From NCBI RefSeq assembly GCF_020080835.1, contig NC_058162.1, forward strand, positions 4,665,323-4,729,322: a DNA stretch of 64,000 bases. The letters run 5' to 3'. Position 1 is the stretch's first letter; each line of letters opens with the position of its first letter. Shown piece after piece: positions 59,412-64,000 of this stretch. The DNA comes from Cotesia glomerata (Eukaryota > Arthropoda > Insecta > Hymenoptera > Braconidae). The position numbers and the translations under genes are program-made. Under the pieces are notes generated by a model. It saw only the letters and a list, made by a program, of their open reading frames with translations, was not told the DNA's origin and ran no database searches.

Positions 59412-59969
59412 TTACGGCCACTGACTGTAGAGTTGAAATTGTTCGCGGGTGAAACAAGTCAAAAGTGGTTTCACGAAGTGTGCGTCGACAACTCGGCAAT
59501 GAGGACACGCAAAAACTCGGCTGTAGTCTGAGTAGAAGTTCAATCGCTGATGGGGATAGATTAATGGTTTTTGGCAGCTGTTGCACTGAAAACAAAGAAC
59601 AAAAAATTTAGTTTTTTTTATAGAATTTAAGTAACAAAATTCTGAATTTTTGACAGAAAGAAAAAATTTTTGGCTTTAGGGTGAATTTTCTTGACTCAAA
59701 AAAATATTAAGGAAGACTAAAAATTTCTTGAACGAAGTTTAATTTTCTTCAACTTTTATGAAATAATATAAAAAAGTACTTACTTTAAGGCGTTCAGTAC
59801 AACATGGCATGGCAGCAAAAATATCATAACTATACATGGTCCCGAGAACAAGACTTGATCCATCCCATTGTACAGTACAAGCACGACAACGTACGGGGGC
59901 ACTTCCGCAACCCTCCAGACAAGTCATACAAACTGCTGATAAGTATTGTGTACGTCCCTCTACTTTAAC
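59412..59969 (-). CDS. hdc: headcase (HECA) protein, last two coding exons
   Basis: Headcase is a cytoplasmic regulator of growth and differentiation that in Drosophila acts in imaginal cells and tracheal branching. Exon 1 here is 59969-59784 (62 codons, acceptor AAAG, donor GTAAGT) and exon 2 is 59585-59412 (57 codons and UAA). They join in phase 0 across a 198-bp intron, giving ERLK-CNSC. The segment carries the family's cysteine-rich words: CMTCLEGCG, VRCRACTVQWDGSSLVLGT, MYSYDIFAAMPCC, CNSC-x-KP, PHQRLNFYSDYS and CPHC-x(5)-HFVKPL. The frame ends TREQFQLYSQWP. Earlier exons must lie beyond 64000, behind an intron of at least 4 kb. Conservation is strong, with no frameshift. I identify the family from memory of these words. 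Confidence 0.87.
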
Positions 59970-60146
59970 CTTTAACAAAACAATCATTTTAATTATTTTT
60001 AAAATCATTTCATTCTCTAAATAATTATAAAAATAATTTAACTGATCAAATTTTCATTTTTTTACTTTGAAATAGAATTTTTTATACCAAATTTTACTTC
60101 ATTAAATAAATTTATTTAAAGAATTGTAATTTTAAGTTAAAGAAAA

Positions 60147-60985
60147 TAATAGCCACTATGTGATTGCCGAGAACTACGAATTATGAATAAAAACTTTGGC
60201 TTAGTAATTTTTCGATATTTTTAATCATAAAATTTATAGTTGGGGTTTTTTTGAAATAATTAAAAAAAATAATATTACTATAACAGGATCGATTATCAAT
60301 AATTTATAGTGGAAAATGTAATGAACAAAATTATTAAATCAATAAACTATTCAAAACTCTTCCAAAAACATGACAAAAAATTGACGATCAAAAAATATAT
60401 AAAATCGTGAAAATGCAGAAATTTATGTCGACCTTTCTGTTAATACCAAATTTAACTATAAAATTCCGTTTAAAATAAAAATGTGCCTTTCAAAAAATTA
60501 TCTTTATTCTCTTACTTATTTAAAAGATAAATTGACTATCGCTAAAAAAAATATCAAACCGTGAAAAGAAATCAATTCAGGTAACAACTTTTCTGATGGT
60601 TCCAAATTTAACTCTAAAAACCCATTTTATGATAAAAATATGTCCATCACAAAATTTCGCTTTTGTTCTTAATTACCTGGAATAATATTTGACATACTAC
60701 CAAATTTGCGTGTTCAAAATAAAATAAATAAATTCGATCTAGTTTTAAATTAGAATCTATTTAGAACTACTCCGAAAATTTATCATAATAAATTAACTAT
60801 CGCTAAAAATCATATGAAACTTTAAAAAAGCACAAATTCAAATCACGATCTTTCGAACTATGCTAAATTAGCAACTAAATGGCGTTTAGTAAGTGCAATT
60901 GTAATAATTGTTATAATTATTAGTATTATTTTATTTTATTTTTCTTCTTATTTTTATTAATTACTATTATTTTCTTGCACGGAAA
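60147..60985 (-). mobile_element. Helitron relic, older subfamily
   Basis: Inverted relative of 16985-18709: the terminal hairpin (CACTATGTGATTG) is at the left end, followed by the same 160-180 bp units with TAACTATAAA words. It lacks the 972-bp insertion found at 17641-18612. The 5' end is missing. Confidence 0.75.
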
Positions 60986-61204
60986 AAAGTAAACTGTAAT
61001 AAATAACAGTCGATTTATAATAAGTAATGATCAACTGCTAAAAATTACCATTTCAAACGGTAAAATCGTGATTTTACTATTTACTTTATAATATTTACCA
61101 TTTAAACGTTACAATTTACTCTTTACATGGAAGAAAATACTATTTCAAACATTAATATTTGCTATGTAAATGTCTAAAATATTAAAGTATAATAATTAAG
61201 AATT

Positions 61205-62735
61205 TATTTATTTATTTATTTATTTATTCGATTTGAATGCCAAGGCATCAGCCAAATGGCAAAAATACAAAAGTAAGAAGTATAAAGTACATCTAAGAGT
61301 ATAAACAGGTCTATATAAACATATTAACAATATTTAAATTAGAAGAAATAATCAACTAATTACAATCAGTCAAAGTGAAATGAAATAAGAGTAACAAGGA
61401 ATTTAAAAATATAATATAACTGCCAGACTAAGTTAGATTTAATGCACTGCAAGTTATACCAAATTTAACAACTTGAAATTTCTTCAATGGTACCAGGTAT
61501 TAGGCTCTCCTTGAGCTCAAGGTCATGGAAGAATTTATAAGCTTTTGTCTTGAAGGTGACAATACTAAGTGCATTGATGACGTCAGGTGGTAATTCACGC
61601 CAAAGACGTATTGAAGAGATTAAAAATGAGTGTTCATAAGAAGCAGTTGAAAAATTGGGAATTTTAAATGTGATCCCTAGTAGAAATGAAATCAAGTTTT
61701 TAGCCAGTAACTGGCCAGTTTTACTAGACTTAAACCAGTAACTGGCCAGTGTAATATCCAGTTTCTGTCTAGTAACTGGCCAGTTTTACTAGAGATCTAA
61801 CAAAACATTATGGCGGCTTTAGTGAAACTGTCAGTTTCGAATTCTGAGGTTATTAGGCGTTATTAAAATTGTCAAATAAATTCAAAATAATGTTTAATAA
61901 ACGATATGATATAAAAAAGTTTCATTTATGTGTACATTATAAAATAGATAACATCATTAGTCTGATAGACTAATAATAAATCTAACAATAGAATAAGAAA
62001 ATAATTATTTTGAATTGGAGATTTGTTTTTAATGCCCACAGTCGCAATTTATATATTGTGTCATTTTTTTTCACTGTATCCATTTTGAAATATATACTGG
62101 AAATTATTTACACGTTAATAAACACTAATTTTGATTGATTTATACTGTTTTTTAATAATAATAATTACAATAATGATGCGTACAGGTTAACAAAAAAAAT
62201 AAACAAACATACACACACTAGTAAAGATACACTGTCGGTGTAACTAATGTTTATGACTTAGTTGTAGGTGGCGCGATTTCAAGTTTTTACTCGATATCAC
62301 TGGCCAGTTACTGGTTTATATCCAGTGAAAACTCGATTATTTCTACTAGGGATGTTATTATTTCTGGCAGCTACTTTCTCGGAACGTCTGATATCAGGTG
62401 ACTCTTCGACGAATAGGCTTCTGAGGAAACTAGGTTCACCAGAGCTGAAGAGTTTGTACAAAAAACAAGCCAAGAAATAATACCGCCTCGATTTGACTGT
62501 GATCCACTGTAAAGAGCGTCTATGAGGTGTAATATGTTGATCACGCTTCAGATTGAAAATAAATCTTATGCCATTGTTTATTAGACGCTGTAGCTTATAA
62601 TCTAGCCTTTTCGATATATCTATCAAGACCAAAGAGCAGTAGTCAATGATAGGAATAATCATTGCAACAACCAGCAATTTTCGAGTTGATGTAGATAAAA
62701 TATTCTTCCTATATTTAAGGCTATTTAGGGCAATT
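61205..62735 (-). mobile_element. 5'-truncated LINE with (AAAT)n tail, split by a DNA transposon
   Basis: On the minus strand the frame from about 62733 to 62354 and then 61672 to 61465 encodes the C-terminal part of a non-LTR reverse transcriptase (words IIPIIDYCSLVLIDIS, LQRLINNGIRFIF, LWRELPPDVINA, FKTKAYKFF). The 3' end has GCCTTGGCATTCAAATCG and (AAAT)n. The frame is interrupted by the element at 61675-62351. This is a different family from the LINE at 1778-3171, because the 3' end differs. Confidence 0.85.
61675..62351. mobile_element. DNA transposon, CCCTAGTAGAAAT ends, AT duplication
   Basis: 13-bp perfect inverted ends CCCTAGTAGAAAT. The subterminal word CAGTAACTGGCCAGT occurs three times on the left and once on the right. 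A 2-bp AT duplication (61673-61674, 62352-62353) flanks it. Removing the element and one AT restores the LINE frame exactly. 677 bp, no transposase. The superfamily is not clear. Confidence 0.85.
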
Positions 62736-62832
62736 TAGACTTTGATATTTATCATTTCGTACCTCAAAAATGATCTTATGATATGTAAAAAGTATAAAAT
62801 AAAGTTAGTAAATTTCTAATACAAGCAACGTC

Positions 62833-63680
62833 AATACCCCCACGGAAAAAATTTATAATTAGAGTATAAAAAAAATATATTTCATTTTATACGCAAAATA
62901 TATGTGAAATATATTTGAATTATATTCAAAATATACTTGCATATATTTTAAGTATATTTCAAATGTAAGCAAATTATATTCGGTTTACTGAACTTTTGGC
63001 CGTTTTTGGTATATGAGAAATATATTTCAAATAAAATTAAAATATATTATTAATATATTTATTATATATGATAAATATAAGTTATGGAATATAATCGAAA
63101 TATATGAGAAATAAACTCACTGTATGTGAAAAATATAAGCTGCAAAATATATTCGAATTATAATTTGTTTATATAACAAATATACGAAAATTATATTTGA
63201 AATATGTACTAAAATTTTAAATGTCTGAAATTTTTGGATGCACTAGAAACTGACCAGAACCAATGTTCATTTATATGAATAAGTTATCTACTGCACGACT
63301 CATGACGCATATATTTTAACTATAATTTCCGTATATTTTCATTATACTTTTCATATAAAAAAATTATAATTCGGATATATTTTGAATATATTTTACAGTT
63401 TGTATTTTTCATACACAGTAAGTATATTTCTCATATGTTCCGGTTATATTTCATAACTTATATTTATCATATAAAATAAATACATTAATAATATATTTTA
63501 CTTTTATTTGAAATATATTTCTCATATACCAAAAACGGCCAAAAGTTCAGTAAACCGAATATAATTTTTAATTATATGTGAAATATATGTGAATTCAAAT
63601 ATATTTCACATATATTTTGGGTATAAAATGAAATACATTTTTTTTATATTCTATTTATAAATTTTTTTCGTGGGGGTATT
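62833..63680. mobile_element. long foldback element, AATACCCCCACG ends
   Basis: AATACCCCCACGGAAAAAAT and its inverse close an 848-bp imperfect palindrome. The arms are TATAT-rich and hold the conserved word CTGAACTTTTGGCCGTTTTT with its inverse. The centre (63195-63300) is single-copy. No target duplication is certain. Confidence 0.75.
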
Positions 63681-64000
63681 TACAAAGTAAAATGGTAAAT
63701 TTTAAACGCAACGCTAAAAATCAAACTGTAATTATTGACTTGCTTGGACTGGTAAAATGTATATTTTAAAAGTATAATTTTAATTGTTTCAAATGTTAAA
63801 TTCTCCCAGAGTGGGGCCCCCTTCTCTTTCATCTGAGTTACCCTTCTCCTCATAATATGGACTGTATATTGAAATGGCAATTTTTCGTGTTTAAAACTGT
63901 AATTTTTTAAGATGAAAGAGTCGTTATTTACTATAGTGACAGCTACTAATCACTTATTTTGGATATTAAATTATAAATTGTGGCTTTTATACTTTCTGCA

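Larger units (their letters stand above)
59970..64000 (-). other. headcase intron (left part), transposon-filled
   Basis: No headcase exon is visible here. It holds a Helitron relic (60147-60985), a LINE split by a DNA transposon (61205-62735) and a foldback element (62833-63680). The remaining pieces (60986-61204, 63681-64000) are AT-rich without features. Confidence 0.6.

Overview
The window is eukaryotic nuclear DNA from an insect. It is very AT-rich, has spliced genes with GT-AG introns and polyadenylation signals, and is dominated by transposons. Two things point to Hymenoptera, probably a parasitoid wasp. One is a small secreted peptide gene at 23.8-24.1 kb whose precursor is built like bee apidaecin. 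The other is the overall repeat style, which is a weaker, remembered impression. The species cannot be fixed from the sequence.

Only five real genes are visible. (1) 694-1199 (+): the last two exons of a trypsin-like S1 serine protease; the rest lies left of the window. (2, 3) 5359-5997 and 8729-9427 (+): two paralogous single-exon genes of unknown function with conserved N- and C-terminal motifs and a Ser/Asp-rich middle. (4) 23770-24113 (+): a two-exon, 84-residue secreted, cationic, cysteine-free peptide precursor. (5) 59412-59969 (-): the last two coding exons of headcase (hdc/HECA). Its earlier exons lie right of the window behind an intron of at least 4 kb. Past its UAA stop the same frame stays open for 136 more codons, matching the stop-codon readthrough known for Drosophila headcase.

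The rest is transposon-derived or featureless AT-rich DNA. 1.3-5 kb: a Helitron containing a tRNA-SINE, which is broken by a Jockey-like LINE, which is itself broken by another insertion, all with readable target duplications. 7-8.2 kb: a tRNA-SINE and a 5S-rRNA-derived element. 9.7-15.3 kb: a four-deep nest of inverted-repeat transposons. 16-23 kb: Helitrons with a conserved 3' hairpin plus CTRR end, two of them filled with tandem hairpin units of about 240 bp. 24-35 kb: MITEs, GC-rich hairpins, two interspersed repeats of a common insect type and a long foldback element. 35.5-37.6 kb: another Helitron, carrying an insertion with a piece of 18S rRNA. 37.6-59 kb: a gene-free tract downstream of headcase, with MITEs and arrays of TTCTTGA words. 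60-64 kb: the headcase intron, with a Helitron relic, a LINE fragment split by a DNA transposon, and a second foldback element.

No operon-like or functional grouping links the genes. The most promising leads are the apidaecin-like precursor, the headcase readthrough extension and the unexplained gene pair.
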